DNA from: Marinobacter salicampi
GTDB lineage: Bacteria > Pseudomonadota > Gammaproteobacteria > Pseudomonadales > Oleiphilaceae
Direction of reading: 5' to 3'
Assembly: GCF_011074795.1 (NCBI RefSeq)
Contig: NZ_JAAMPF010000002.1
Coordinates: forward strand, 124,001-188,000
DNA: 64,000 bases
Part shown: piece by piece, positions 9,309 through 19,436 of the stretch
Position numbering within the stretch: position 1 is the stretch's first letter
How the letters are laid out: every line of letters starts with the position of its first letter
Notes under the pieces: generated by a model
Seen by the model: the letters and a program-made list of their open reading frames with translations, nothing else
What the model was told of the DNA's origin: nothing
The model's database searches: none
Made by a program: the position numbers and the translations under genes

Positions 9309-10349
9309 ATGAGCGACAGCGTGAAGCCCCGCGTCACCAGTGGTTCCAAGTTCCGTAACGAGCATGGTTTTTCTGCCATCAAGGATGGCCAGAAAAAGTC
9401 AGCCCATGCCGATACTCCGGTGACCCGCAAGCCCAAATGGCTGCGCGCGCGCATGCCTGGTGGAGAACGGTTTGAAGCGGTGAAGCGCAACGTCCAGGAC
9501 CACAAGCTCAGCACTGTATGCCAGGAATCCCACTGCCCCAACATTGGCGAGTGCTGGAGCAATGGTACTGCGACCATCATGGTCATGGGTTCAGTCTGCA
9601 CCCGGGCCTGCCGCTTCTGCGCAGTGGATACCGGCAACCCCAACGGCTGGCTTGATCACGACGAACCCGAGAACACCGCCAAATCCGTCGAATTGATGGG
9701 CCTGCGTTACATCGTGCTCACCTCGGTCGACCGGGACGATCTGGCGGATGGCGGCGCCGGACACTACGCCGCCTGCGTCGCCGCAATCAAGACAAGAACC
9801 CCCCATGTGGCGGTAGAAGCGCTGACACCGGACTTTGACGCGGTTATGGCTCATGTGGAAAAAGTGGTGGACTCAGGCCTCGATGTGTTTGCCCAGAATG
9901 TGGAAACTGTCGAGCGCCTCACCCACCCGGTCCGGGACCCGAGGGCCGGCTATCAGAAAACCCTCGATGTACTAGCCCACGCCAAGCGCTACCGCCCGGA
10001 TGTGCTGACCAAAACCAGCCTGATGCTGGGGCTGGGGGAAACGGACGAAGAGATTCTGGCTACCATGGACGATCTCAGGGCCATCGGTGTGGATATCCTG
10101 ACCCTGGGCCAGTACCTCCGCCCCACGCCCAACCATCTTCCGGTCGAGCGCTACGTTCCGCCGGAAGAATTCAACCGGTACCGGGACCTGGGCCTGGCCA
10201 AGGGGTTTATGGAAGTGCCCTCCGGCCCGATGGTTCGTTCGAGCTACCGCGCTGACCGGGTTTTCGAAAAAAACAATCTTGGCCTGGCGGTTCCTGCGGT
10301 ACCCAAAACCGACATGGCTAACCAGATACCCATCCGGGCCGTGGACTGA
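9309..10349 (+). CDS. lipA: Lipoyl synthase
   Basis: Radical-SAM enzyme that inserts two sulfurs into octanoyl groups on E2 and GcvH proteins. Starting at ATG 9309 the protein has 346 residues, close to the family norm; upstream in-frame codons would add about 36 residues unlike LipA. Auxiliary cluster cysteines 71, 76 and 82 lie in [12 protein letters not shown]; radical-SAM cysteines 97, 101 and 104 in CTRACRFC. The C-terminal RSSYRAD serine motif is present. The partner lipB lies 32 kb away in the cell-wall cluster. Confidence 0.96.
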   Translation: MSDSVKPRVTSGSKFRNEHGFSAIKDGQKKSAHADTPVTRKPKWLRARMPGGERFEAVKRNVQDHKLSTVCQESHCPNIGECWSNGTATIMVMGSVCTRACRFCAVDTGNPNGWLDHDEPENTAKSVELMGLRYIVLTSVDRDDLADGGAGHYAACVAAIKTRTPHVAVEALTPDFDAVMAHVEKVVDSGLDVFAQNVETVERLTHPVRDPRAGYQKTLDVLAHAKRYRPDVLTKTSLMLGLGETDEEILATMDDLRAIGVDILTLGQYLRPTPNHLPVERYVPPEEFNRYRDLGLAKGFMEVPSGPMVRSSYRADRVFEKNNLGLAVPAVPKTDMANQIPIRAVD

Positions 10350-10497
10350 GTCATTGCTGAACAAAACTTGGCCACACAAAAGACCCAATCCCATGATCTG
10401 CGACAAGGAATTCCTTTCGGGCTGCTGCTAATTTGAAGGTCCAGTCTGAGTGACGTGTTGGAGCGCGGTCACCAGGTCATACTGATACGGATTCCGC

Positions 10498-11715
10498 ATG
10501 CTGAACATATTCCGAAATGCCCGCCTGAAGTACAAATTTTGGTGCCTGAACATCCTGGTCCTTCTGGCGCTCGGGCTTCTGTCACTGTACGCCATCAATG
10601 AAATAGCGACAGCAACAGAGCAGCCCTTTGCTGATGTGCTGGTGGAAAAGGCGCCTGGCTTTGCCCTGGTCCTTCTGATCCTCATGCTGATGGAAATGGC
10701 CGGCTCTCAGCTCCTCATTTCGTTTATCGAACGCCACGTCAATCGCTTGAAAGATACCATGGTGGCCGTGCAAGCCTCCGGAGATCTCTCACAACGGGCC
10801 CTGGTGGATTCCAGGGATGAGATTGGCGAGATGGGAAGAGCATTTAACGCCATGCAAGACCGCACCATGTCTGTAGTGCGCAGCATGAAGGACGCTATAG
10901 GGCGCCTGCACGAGGAGGCCCGTGAGCTTTCAGAGAGTGCGGTCAGACGCCGGGATGACCTTGTCAGCCAGCAAGCCGGCGCTGAACGCTCGGCCCAGGC
11001 CGTCGATTCCATGATGCTGAGCTTTGCCGGCATCGCCGAGCAGGCCGGCATGGCCAACACTCTGTCCCAGGAAGCACGCAAGTCCGCTGTTAAAGGAAAT
11101 GATCAGGTTGCCTCTACGGCCCAGGCCATCACGCAACTGGCCACCGCAATCGAGGGGTCCGCCCGAAGCGTGCAGTCGCTGGCGGCAAACAGTCAGGAAA
11201 TCGGCCAGGCCGTGGCCGAAATTAAGGGCATTGCCGACCAGACCAACCTGCTTGCCCTCAACGCTGCCATAGAGGCGGCCCGGGCCGGGGAACAGGGTCG
11301 TGGCTTTGCTGTGGTCGCTGATGAAGTACGCAGGCTGGCGCAGCGGGTCCAGGTTTCAACGGACCAGATCCAGGGGCTTATCGACCGGTTACTGGCGGCT
11401 ATGGCAACCAGCGTCCAGCAGATGAAGGATGGCTCCGCGAACGCCAGTCTATGTGTCGAGCAGGCCAACGACTGCGCCGGCGCTCTGGATGCAATAACGA
11501 CCCTGGTGACTCGTATTTCCGACAGCAACGACGAAATTGCCAGCGTTTCAGCCAGGCAGACTGCCGGTACAGAGGACACCCGCACAAACCTTCAGAGCAT
11601 CCGCAGCACGACTCAGGAGATGGTGACCCAGCTGGGCGACAGCGTCGCTATGGGCCAGCGCCTCAGGCAGTTGATACAGGAACTGGAGCTCGCAGCCCGA
11701 AAAGTTCGGGTTTGA
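10498..11715 (+). CDS. Methyl-accepting chemotaxis protein with a minimal periplasmic loop
   Basis: Chemoreceptor of 405 residues. TM1 is about residues 15-33 and TM2 about 54-76, leaving only about 20 residues outside, too few for a ligand-binding domain. A HAMP linker follows (about 77-130), then the signalling coiled coil. Its tip is [40 protein letters not shown] in outline (about 243-283), the part that binds CheA and CheW. No C-terminal CheR-docking pentapeptide is visible. It may sense membrane state or a cytoplasmic cue. No chemotaxis genes are adjacent. Confidence 0.9.
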   Translation: MLNIFRNARLKYKFWCLNILVLLALGLLSLYAINEIATATEQPFADVLVEKAPGFALVLLILMLMEMAGSQLLISFIERHVNRLKDTMVAVQASGDLSQRALVDSRDEIGEMGRAFNAMQDRTMSVVRSMKDAIGRLHEEARELSESAVRRRDDLVSQQAGAERSAQAVDSMMLSFAGIAEQAGMANTLSQEARKSAVKGNDQVASTAQAITQLATAIEGSARSVQSLAANSQEIGQAVAEIKGIADQTNLLALNAAIEAARAGEQGRGFAVVADEVRRLAQRVQVSTDQIQGLIDRLLAAMATSVQQMKDGSANASLCVEQANDCAGALDAITTLVTRISDSNDEIASVSARQTAGTEDTRTNLQSIRSTTQEMVTQLGDSVAMGQRLRQLIQELELAARKVRV

Positions 11716-11815
11716 CCGCTTACCGCCCTGCCCGACGAGGCCTATCACAGGCCTTCCGGGCACCATTTCGCCTCAATCTGTGGCAGACTGCGTTCATCTG
11801 AACTCCAGGCCATGG

Positions 11816-14314
11816 ATGCTTATGACCACCCTTGTCTCGATGTACCGAAGAATTGTCATTGCCCGTCCTGCTTTCGTTCTCATCGGCTTCGGTCTTTTAC
11901 TGGTACTGGCAAGCCTGCGCCTTGACCAGTTCCGCCTTGATGCCTCGGCTGAGTCACTGGTTCTGGAAGGAGACAAGGCCCTGGAGCAATACCGAACGGT
12001 CAATCGGCGCTTTACCGCTTCCGATGATTTTCTCGTTGTTACCTATACCCCTGCCGGCGACCTATTCACCGAGTCGGCCATCAGCACACTTCGTAACCTG
12101 AGAAATGACCTGGCGGAACTTGAGGCGGCGGGCTCCACCAACAGCATTCTCAGTGTTCCTTTACTGCACAGCCCCCAGCTCACCCTGGACACCGTCGACA
12201 CGGAGCTCAAAACTCTGGACGAGGATGATGTGCCCCTTGATACCGCCCGTCAGGCTCTTCTGGACAATCCGCTCTACCCGAACCTGCTCATCAGTGAAGA
12301 CGCCAAGACCACGGCGATACAGGTAAATCTACCGACGCCGGACAAGTACTTTGAGCTTCTGTACGAGCGCAACAGGCTTCAGGAAAAAGTCGACAGGGGG
12401 GACTTGCCAGAATCGGAAAGACAGGAACTGGAAACGGTCGATACCCGGTTCATTGAACTCAAGGAGCGCCTCACCGAACGCCAGGACGAGACCATCGCCC
12501 AGGTCCGGGACATCCTCGACCAGTACCAGGATTCCGCAGAGCTGCACCTTGGGGGAGTGCCCATGATCGTCGCCGACATGATCAGCTTCATCGAGAGTGA
12601 TCTGTCCACCTTCGGTATCGGTGTCCTGCTGTTCATGCTGGTGACACTCGCGGTGATCTTCCGGCAATGGCAATGGGTTGTTGTGCCGTTGCTATGCTGC
12701 CTCTTTACCGTATGGCTGGTGACCGGCTATCTCACCTGGACCAACTGGCCGGTGACCGTCATATCGTCGAACTACGTGTCGCTACTGCTGATCATGACCC
12801 TGTCGCTGACCATCCATCTGATCGTGCGCTACCGTGAGTTCCAGCATGAATCCCCCGAGGCTGAGCCCGGGGACATTCTCATGAATACAGTAAGGACCAT
12901 GGTCAGGCCCTGTTTCTACATGGCCGTAACCACCATTGTCGCTTTTGGTTCGCTGACCTTCAGCGGTATCCGCCCGGTGATTGATTTCGGCTGGATGATG
13001 ACGCTGGGGCTGGCGCTCGCCTTTATTATTGCCTTCGTTGTTTTCCCGGCTCTGATCTCCCTCATGCCACCTCCCGCCAGCAATCTTCCGGCTGACGAGG
13101 GCCGGGCATTCACCCGCATTTTCGCCAGCCTGACCGAGCGTTTCGGCAGCAGCGTATTGGTGGTCAGCCTGATTCTGGCGGTGCTGTGCGTTGTCGGAAT
13201 TAGCCGGCTCTCCGTTGAAAACAGTTTTATCGATTACTTCAAATCGGATACCGAGATCTATCAGGGCATGATCACCATCGATAACAAGCTGGGCGGCACA
13301 TCGCCACTGGATGTGATCATCAATGACGAGTCGCCGCCTGAGTCAGCGGCCGGGGACGACCCTTTCGCCAGTGACTGTGATCCGTTTGTGGACGAGTGTG
13401 GGGAGGAAAGTGACTACCGGGATACCTGGTTCACTTACCAGAAAATGCAGAAACTCGAGCAGGTCCATGACTATCTGGACAGTCTCCCGGAAGTGGGCAA
13501 AACCCTGTCCATTACCACCACATTGCGTCTGCTGGCGCAGATAAACGAGGGTGAACCGCTCAATGCCCTGGAGCTCGCTTTTGTACCTTCAGCCTTGCCG
13601 ACAGACCTCCATGACATACTGCTTACCCCGTACATCTCCGAACAGCACGACCAGGCCCGCTTCAGCCTGCGCCTGATGGACTCCTCCCCTGACCTCAAGC
13701 GTGATGAGTTGCTTGGCCGGATCCGGGAGCATCTGGTCACAGACCTTGGCTACGAAGAGGATCAGGTGATGCTTACCGGCATGACAGTCATGTATAACAA
13801 CATGCTGCAGAGTCTGTTTGACTCCCAGATCAAGACCCTGGGCCTGGTTTTTCTGGCGATCAGCATCATGTTCCTGGTGCTGTTCCGGTCGTTCAAACTT
13901 GCCCTGATCGGTATCGCCCCCAATCTTCTTGCAGCCGGCAGTGTGCTGGGACTCATGGGCTGGCTCGGCATACCCCTGGATCTGATGACCATTACAGTGG
14001 CGGCCATAACCGTGGGCATCGCAGTTGATGATACCATTCACTACATTCACCGCTTCGGGGAGGAATTCAAACGAAGCGGCAGGTATCTCCAGAGCATGCA
14101 CGCGTCCCACCAGAGCATCGGTCGGGCCATGTTCTATACGTCGCTGACGATCATCATGGGCTTCTCCATCCTGGCGCTGTCCAATTTCATACCCACGATC
14201 TACTTCGGCCTGTTTACCGGTTTCGCCATGCTGACTGCCCTGCTCGCTGCCCTGACCCTGCTGCCCAAACTGATCCTTATGTTCAAGCCTTTTGGGCCAG
14301 AGCGAGCTGACTGA
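11816..14314 (+). CDS. RND-superfamily (MMPL / patched-like) exporter
   Basis: Inner-membrane protein of about 832 residues with the two-fold layout of RND/MMPL proteins: one TM helix, a large periplasmic loop, five TM helices, then the same again. TM1 is near residues 10-28, the first TM block starts at SFIESDLSTFGIGVLL, and the second half opens with FGSSVLVVSLILAVLC. Conserved segments VAAITVGIAVDDTIHYIHR and RAMFYTSLTIIMGF are typical. It probably uses the proton gradient to move lipids or hydrophobic compounds; substrate unknown. Start is uncertain: ATG 11816 or 11822 are preferred over an upstream GTG at 11780. No fusion-protein or TolC partner is adjacent. Confidence 0.85.
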   Translation: MLMTTLVSMYRRIVIARPAFVLIGFGLLLVLASLRLDQFRLDASAESLVLEGDKALEQYRTVNRRFTASDDFLVVTYTPAGDLFTESAISTLRNLRNDLAELEAAGSTNSILSVPLLHSPQLTLDTVDTELKTLDEDDVPLDTARQALLDNPLYPNLLISEDAKTTAIQVNLPTPDKYFELLYERNRLQEKVDRGDLPESERQELETVDTRFIELKERLTERQDETIAQVRDILDQYQDSAELHLGGVPMIVADMISFIESDLSTFGIGVLLFMLVTLAVIFRQWQWVVVPLLCCLFTVWLVTGYLTWTNWPVTVISSNYVSLLLIMTLSLTIHLIVRYREFQHESPEAEPGDILMNTVRTMVRPCFYMAVTTIVAFGSLTFSGIRPVIDFGWMMTLGLALAFIIAFVVFPALISLMPPPASNLPADEGRAFTRIFASLTERFGSSVLVVSLILAVLCVVGISRLSVENSFIDYFKSDTEIYQGMITIDNKLGGTSPLDVIINDESPPESAAGDDPFASDCDPFVDECGEESDYRDTWFTYQKMQKLEQVHDYLDSLPEVGKTLSITTTLRLLAQINEGEPLNALELAFVPSALPTDLHDILLTPYISEQHDQARFSLRLMDSSPDLKRDELLGRIREHLVTDLGYEEDQVMLTGMTVMYNNMLQSLFDSQIKTLGLVFLAISIMFLVLFRSFKLALIGIAPNLLAAGSVLGLMGWLGIPLDLMTITVAAITVGIAVDDTIHYIHRFGEEFKRSGRYLQSMHASHQSIGRAMFYTSLTIIMGFSILALSNFIPTIYFGLFTGFAMLTALLAALTLLPKLILMFKPFGPERAD

Positions 14315-14431
14315 ACCGCATCACTGGCCGTCCGGCGCCGGCCATGGCCGACTTGAATGCCGTGAGCAACCGGTTGGCAGGACGGACTGGCTAGTGATGA
14401 TGACTGATTTCGTTCCGGCTCATGGTCGCGG

Positions 14432-15436
14432 TTACTGCTGCGGGTCTGAGCTTATTCTTTTCATTGATATTTCATTCAGTACATAGGCAACAACGGCGAT
14501 CAGGAGAGGCAGAAGGTAAAATACAGCACGATAAGCGATCAGAGCGGCCAGCAGCTGTGCCGGGGCCACGGTATCGGCTAATAGTGCCAGAAAAACCGCT
14601 TCCAGCACGCCCAGTGCGCCCGGTACATGGGCAATGAGGCCGGCGATGCTGCTCAACAGAAGCACACCCAGAAGTGAGAAATAGCCCACATGACCGTACA
14701 GAAAAGTGAAAACCACGCCGCCCATGAAAAGCCAGTGTGCCGCGGAAGCAGCTATCTGGAGCAAAGCCATCCTTATGGACGGCAGTGTGATGACCTGGCC
14801 CCGGATGTTCCAGGAACGCTTTTGCGCAAACATGCAGAGCAGCCAGTAACCGACCACCACAGCCACCAACGCACCCCCGAGAAGTTTCATTAAAGCATCG
14901 CTGGCAGCCCAGCCTGCTGGAATCGAGAAGTTGCCGCTGAGAAAAACCAGGCCCGCCAACAGGCTATAACCGAGCCAGTTGGTGGTGATGCTCATGCCCA
15001 CAATGTGGGCAACGTCACCCTTTCCGACCCCCCGCTGACTGTAAAGCTTGTAGCGGAAACCAATGCTACCGATCAGCGCTCCCAGATTCAGGGTAAAAGC
15101 GCAACAGATGAATGCGATGGACATGGTTCTGGCAACTGGGATCCTATGGCCGACATAATAGCGCCCAAAGAGATCGTAGGAGGCATAGGCCAGATAGGAG
15201 CACGCTGCCAGAAGGCAGGCAATCGCGATCTGAGTCAGGTCATATCCGGCGAGTGCTGCCCATACCGCCTCCCAGTCGGTTCTCCTGGCATGGGTGAACA
15301 GCAGCCATGCTACCAATAGTAGAAAACCAGTCGTCAGAATGCGCCGCCCCCAGAGCCTGAGCTTCGCTGGCCTTGGCCGGGAGAAGCCCGGCGGACCGGA
15401 TGATGGGGCCCCGGTGTTCGGACGCTCGCTATTCAT
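14432..15436 (-). CDS. ybhN: YbhN-family inner-membrane protein (LPG-synthase TM-like)
   Basis: Polytopic membrane protein of 334 residues related to the flippase part of lysylphosphatidylglycerol synthases (UPF0104/YbhN). About eight hydrophobic segments are visible, with family sequence FGRYYVGHRIPVARTM, FTLNLGALIGSIGFRYKLY and HVPGALGVLEAVFLALL. I choose the ATG at 15436, which overlaps the end of clsB by eight bases; an in-frame TTG at 15508 is possible. The neighbours clsB and ybhP give the same three-gene order as E. coli ybhP-clsB-ybhN, so a role in phospholipid or cardiolipin handling is inferred. Its biochemical function is unproven. Confidence 0.85.
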   Translation of the reverse strand: MNSERPNTGAPSSGPPGFSRPRPAKLRLWGRRILTTGFLLLVAWLLFTHARRTDWEAVWAALAGYDLTQIAIACLLAACSYLAYASYDLFGRYYVGHRIPVARTMSIAFICCAFTLNLGALIGSIGFRYKLYSQRGVGKGDVAHIVGMSITTNWLGYSLLAGLVFLSGNFSIPAGWAASDALMKLLGGALVAVVVGYWLLCMFAQKRSWNIRGQVITLPSIRMALLQIAASAAHWLFMGGVVFTFLYGHVGYFSLLGVLLLSSIAGLIAHVPGALGVLEAVFLALLADTVAPAQLLAALIAYRAVFYLLPLLIAVVAYVLNEISMKRISSDPQQ

Positions 15437-16661
15437 GGGGGGAGCACTCGTCGGGTCCGGAGGGTCCAGAAGGGTGCCTTGAGCGAAAGCTCGAGCTCCT
15501 CCTTTCAAGCTTTGGCACCCAGGCGGTAAAGCCCGGAAGGTGGCGTAGAAAATGGTAGACCAGGAAACTGATAAAGCCCTTTAGCAGGGTTCGCCGTTTC
15601 CACCAGGAATCATTGATCAGAACCACTTCGCTGCCGTATATAAGTTCCCCAATGGCTTTTCGAATCCGGGAGTTAAAGGCCCCGTCCTGCACGAACACAT
15701 TGGCTTCCAGGTTCAGGGACAGGCTTAGCGGGTCGAGGTTACTTGATCCTATGGTGGCCCATTCATCGTCGAACGCAGCTATCTTGGCATGGAGCTGTCG
15801 TTCCCAGTACTCAAACACCTGGATATCGGACTCCACCAGAAAGTCATAGAGAAGGGAACCTGCGGCTCTCGCCAGGCGGGAATCCGGGCGCCCCTGGGTC
15901 AGAATCGTCACCTCAACTCCCCGGCGCGCTGCGTTACGCAGCGCACGCAGCACACGGTAGCCCGGGAAGAAATAGCAGTTGGCAATGACAATACGATGCT
16001 CGGCTGCGGAGATTCTCGCCAGATAGGCATTCTCAATACTGTTGCGATGGCTCCGGTTATCTCGGGCCACAAAACGCATTGCCGCATTTTGCCCGCCAGC
16101 TTTGGAGGCTTTTTCTTTCACCAGTTCCACAAACCGAAGCCTTCCTCCGGAATACTCCTGAATCGCTTCCCGGGCAAACAGGTGAATCTCGTCGACTATT
16201 GGTCCGGTGAGCTCCGCGGCATAATCCTGCTTACTCTCGGCGCCAAACCGGGACAGGTGGTCGGCTTCATAATTGATTCCGCCGATAAAAGCGGTATGAC
16301 CATCGACTACAAGAATCTTGCGGTGGAGCCGTTTGAAAATATTGGCTCTTACACGCAGCCATCTGGGTTGGGGATGATAAAGACAAAAGTGAATCCCAAC
16401 CCTTTCCATTTCCTGTATGAAACCCTCTGGCAGAAAATGCGTACCATAACCATCTGCCAATACTGAAATCCAGACGCCCCTTTTTGCGGCGGCAATCAGT
16501 GCTTCCTGGAGTTCCCGGCCGACCGAATCGTCTATCACCATGAAAGTTTCTATCAGCACTTCCTGACGTGCGGCTCGAACCATCTCCAGGGCACGGGCGA
16601 AAAATTCGTCGCCATTTGTCATCAACGAAATGGCGTTCCCCTCCACCAGCTCCTTGCTCAC
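15429..16661 (-). CDS. clsB: Cardiolipin synthase B (phospholipase D family)
   Basis: Phospholipase-D superfamily protein of 410 residues. Two HKD motifs form the active site: HRKILVVDG in the first half and HAKIAAFDD in the second, the latter followed by [17 protein letters not shown]. ClsB-type enzymes make cardiolipin by transphosphatidylation, and there is no N-terminal membrane hairpin as in ClsA. The GTG start at 16661 overlaps the ybhP stop by four bases (GTGA), so translation is coupled. The C-terminal 70 residues include a hydrophobic stretch ([16 protein letters not shown]). Confidence 0.9.
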   Translation of the reverse strand: MSKELVEGNAISLMTNGDEFFARALEMVRAARQEVLIETFMVIDDSVGRELQEALIAAAKRGVWISVLADGYGTHFLPEGFIQEMERVGIHFCLYHPQPRWLRVRANIFKRLHRKILVVDGHTAFIGGINYEADHLSRFGAESKQDYAAELTGPIVDEIHLFAREAIQEYSGGRLRFVELVKEKASKAGGQNAAMRFVARDNRSHRNSIENAYLARISAAEHRIVIANCYFFPGYRVLRALRNAARRGVEVTILTQGRPDSRLARAAGSLLYDFLVESDIQVFEYWERQLHAKIAAFDDEWATIGSSNLDPLSLSLNLEANVFVQDGAFNSRIRKAIGELIYGSEVVLINDSWWKRRTLLKGFISFLVYHFLRHLPGFTAWVPKLERRSSSFRSRHPSGPSGPDECSPHE

Positions 16662-17398
16662 AGCACAATGTCCACGGCCAGCGGTGCATGGTCTGACAGG
16701 CGCGACCAGGGCCTGTTCGGCAGTTTCACCGGACAGTGCTCACTGATTCCCCTGACATAGATGCGGTCGAGGCGCAGCAGCGGAAAGACCGCCGGGAAGG
16801 TTTTGGGAGGGGCGCCATGCTCAGCCGCGAAAACGTCGATGAGTCCGCAACCTTTCATTATCTCATGAGCCTTGCCTCGCCAATCGTTAAAATCACCCGC
16901 GACTATTATGGGCTCGCTCTGCGGAATGGATGCCACCAGATCACAGAGCATGGCGAGTTGCCGCTTCCGATGGTGCTCACGCAGCCCCAGATGGACACAG
17001 CAGCCATGCAGAACCGTGTCTTCGCCTTCTGGATGCTCAATTCGGCAATGCAACACCCCCCGCTTTTCGGCGGTGTCCACGGAAATGTCGATATTCTCGT
17101 ACCCGCTAATGGCATACCGGGACATCAGAGCATTGCCGTGGTGCCCCATGGGATAGACCGCATTCCTGCCATAGGCGTGGTGGGGCCAGACCGTATCTGC
17201 CAGAAACTCATAATGGGATGTTTCGGGCCAGCTTTCCGCATGCCGAAGAGCAAGCAGTTCGTGGGCCCCCAGAACTTCCTGTAGGAACACGACGTCAGCT
17301 GATACCTCGCGCACAGCGTCCCGAAGTTGAGGCAGGAGAAACCGACGATTGAAATGGCTAAGGCCCTTATGGGTATTGAGAGTCAATATCCTCAGCAT
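16658..17398 (-). CDS. ybhP: Endonuclease/exonuclease/phosphatase-fold protein YbhP
   Basis: EEP-superfamily hydrolase of 246 residues, the fold of exonuclease III, neutral sphingomyelinases and inositol phosphatases. Motifs: TLNTHKGL at the N-terminus, VFLQEV with the metal-binding Glu, [15 protein letters not shown], and the terminal SDHAPLAVD with the catalytic His. ATG 17398 is preferred over TTG 17401 because AGGGAG lies four bases upstream. First gene of the ybhP-clsB-ybhN operon; action on a phospholipid headgroup is plausible but inferred. Confidence 0.87.
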   Translation of the reverse strand: MLRILTLNTHKGLSHFNRRFLLPQLRDAVREVSADVVFLQEVLGAHELLALRHAESWPETSHYEFLADTVWPHHAYGRNAVYPMGHHGNALMSRYAISGYENIDISVDTAEKRGVLHCRIEHPEGEDTVLHGCCVHLGLREHHRKRQLAMLCDLVASIPQSEPIIVAGDFNDWRGKAHEIMKGCGLIDVFAAEHGAPPKTFPAVFPLLRLDRIYVRGISEHCPVKLPNRPWSRLSDHAPLAVDIVL

Positions 17399-17576
17399 CA
17401 ATCTCCCTTTGCTTTCCGCTCGAAATGTCGCACCAGACGGGTCCCAGTTTAGGGCAGCAAGTGCGCCTCGGACAGCATCCTTTCCTGTATACCGCCGTTG
17501 CCGGTCTCTATCCTGAACCTTGGTCTCGGTAGCAGATTTTCAAGGCCAGAGGTCTATACTTTTGTGCGTTCACATG

Positions 17577-17604
17577 AAAAAGGCCACCCTGGGGTGGCCT
17601 TTTT
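17577..17604 (-). terminator. Bidirectional-looking terminator after the Spy-like gene
   Basis: AAAAAGGCCACCC, two-base loop, GGGTGGCCTTTTT. The stem has A-run and T-run on both sides, so it can work in either direction; here it would stop transcription of the minus-strand gene at 17648-18103. Confidence 0.9.
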
Positions 17605-17647
17605 CTGACGCTGCCCGGCAGCGAGAAGCTGCGAGCAATAAGCCAGT

Positions 17648-18103
17648 TTACTGCATGCCCTGCTGTTGACGCTGCTGTTGACGCATTTGCTGCTGTTGCT
17701 CCTGCATCTGCTGCATGCGCTGGTTCAGCTTTTCACGCTGCTCTTCGGTAAATACCTCATCAACCTTGGCCTGCATGAGCGTTGAGAGCGCTGAAATTTC
17801 ACCGGTCAGCTCGCCGAGTTCCTCGGCTTCGTTACGAATAGCATCTTCGTCATAATCAGGTTTGATCTGGGCCTGGAGCTGCTGTTGCATCTGCTGCGCT
17901 TCAGCCTGAAGCTCGGCAATTTTGCTCTGCATCTCGTCCAGAATACCGCGGATTTCCTTCTGCTGGTCTTCGCTCAACCCGACGATTTCAGCCAACTGGT
18001 CAACCTGGTCCGGCTGGCCACCAGGGGCAGTCTGTTGGGCTGCCAGCGGCATGCTAAGGCCCAAGCTGAGGATTGCAATTGCAAACATTTTGTTAAGCTT
18101 CAT
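17648..18103 (-). CDS. Spy/CpxP-like periplasmic protein
   Basis: Small exported protein of 151 residues. A Sec signal peptide with AQA-type cleavage ends near residue 23 (SMPLAAQQ). Two LTxxQ-like motifs of the Spy/CpxP family are seen, LSEDQQKE and FTEEQREKL, spaced by helical heptads; the rest is a glutamine-rich coiled coil ending in a run of QQ and MRQQ repeats. Spy-family proteins are periplasmic chaperones or envelope-stress modulators, so such a role is inferred. GGAG lies six bases before the ATG, and a strong terminator follows, so it is probably monocistronic. Confidence 0.75.
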   Translation of the reverse strand: MKLNKMFAIAILSLGLSMPLAAQQTAPGGQPDQVDQLAEIVGLSEDQQKEIRGILDEMQSKIAELQAEAQQMQQQLQAQIKPDYDEDAIRNEAEELGELTGEISALSTLMQAKVDEVFTEEQREKLNQRMQQMQEQQQQMRQQQRQQQGMQ

Positions 18104-18391
18104 AACCGTCTCCGAGTGAATTAATCATTTAATGACATCCGTTATGGGTACACCCTAAAACAAACGCTCGCAAAATTTCACCCCGGTGTGCCCTGAAAAT
18201 CTACACATAATGCGACCAAATGGGACCCAGCCCGCGCCAGGAGCGCCGACGAGGCTATGTGAAAATTTTTTCATTCACGTCCATAATGGCGCCAGTCCCG
18301 CACAGTTGCCCTCAAATTAAACAATGACGAGGTTCCAGGTTACTCTCTGCCACCCGGTTCACCACTGTCAACTCAAGCAAGGAAAAGATCC

Positions 18392-19309
18392 ATGGCCATC
18401 AACTGGTTTCCCGGCCACATGCACAAGGCCCGAAAGGAAATCAAAAAAATAATGCCCCAGATGGACCTAATCATCGAGGTATTGGATGCACGTATTCCGT
18501 TCAGCAGTGAAAATCCGCTGGTCCCGGCGTTAAGGCAGGACACGCCGGTTATCAAGGTCCTCAACAAGCGTGACCTTGCAGACCCCGCGGTTACCCGCCA
18601 ATGGCAGGAAAACCTCGAACAGGACAAAGCTGTCAGGGCAATAACCCTGACCCACAACCAGCGTGCCGAAGCCATGGCGATCCTCAAGCTGGCGCGTGAG
18701 ATGACCGCACACCGCAACCTGGAACGCAGCGCCTTGCGGGTGATGATTCTTGGGATTCCCAACGTCGGCAAGTCAACCTTGATCAATACCCTGGCCGGAC
18801 GGGTGGTCGCCAAGACAGGAAACGAACCGGCAGTGACCCGGGCCCAGCAGATCATCAAACTGCAGGACAACATCCTTTTATACGACACACCCGGATTTCT
18901 CTGGCCCAAACTGTCTCCGGAAGCCTGCGGTTATCGTCTTGCGGTTACCGGAGCCATTCGGGCAGCAGTCCTAGAGTTTGACGATGTTGCCTTGTTTGCC
19001 GCCGAGTACCTTCTGACGGCCTATCCGGACGCGCTTAAAGGGCGCTATGGACTCGACCCTCTGCCAGAGAGCGGTCTTGCCGTCATGGACGCCATAGCCG
19101 CCAGGCGGAACTTCTATTCCCGCGGTGGCGTGCCTGACTTGCATAAGGTTTCCGAGGTACTGCTCAATGAGTTCCGCTCTGGGAAACTCGGGGCCATCAG
19201 TCTGGAAACCCCCGCCATGGTGGCCGAAGAGACCCGATTGGAGGCGCAAGCCAAAGCACAGCGGGAGCAGGTCGAGAGCGAGAAAAATCTGAAGAGGAAG
19301 AAAAGGTAA
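18392..19309 (+). CDS. ylqF: Circularly permuted GTPase YlqF/RbgA type
   Basis: Ribosome-assembly GTPase of 305 residues with the permuted motif order of the YlqF/YawG family: G4 NKRD (LNKRDLADP) comes first, then G1 GIPNVGKST, then G3 DTPGFLWP. The N-terminal INWFPGHMHKARKEI is highly typical. RbgA in Bacillus helps mature the 50S subunit; the exact role in gammaproteobacteria is less clear. AAGGA lies eight bases before the ATG. The C-terminus is Lys/Arg-rich (NLKRKKR), consistent with rRNA binding. Confidence 0.92.
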   Translation: MAINWFPGHMHKARKEIKKIMPQMDLIIEVLDARIPFSSENPLVPALRQDTPVIKVLNKRDLADPAVTRQWQENLEQDKAVRAITLTHNQRAEAMAILKLAREMTAHRNLERSALRVMILGIPNVGKSTLINTLAGRVVAKTGNEPAVTRAQQIIKLQDNILLYDTPGFLWPKLSPEACGYRLAVTGAIRAAVLEFDDVALFAAEYLLTAYPDALKGRYGLDPLPESGLAVMDAIAARRNFYSRGGVPDLHKVSEVLLNEFRSGKLGAISLETPAMVAEETRLEAQAKAQREQVESEKNLKRKKR

Positions 19310-19345
19310 CATGGGCCGGTGGCCTGCACCTGTACCAAGGTCAGG

Positions 19346-19361
19346 TATGCGCAGACGCATA
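19346..19361 (+). promoter_or_regulatory. Inverted repeat upstream of fabB, possible operator
   Basis: TATGCG (19346-19351), CAGA, CGCATA (19356-19361): a perfect six-base inverted repeat with a four-base centre, about 75 bases before the fabB start. It could be an operator for a fatty-acid regulator; it is not a clear match to a known FabR or FadR site. Confidence 0.35.
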
Positions 19362-19436
19362 ATATCCCTACACTGTTTCTAACTGAACAAACACGCTCGG
19401 TCGTCTCATACGGTCGACGATCGGAAGGAGGAAATT

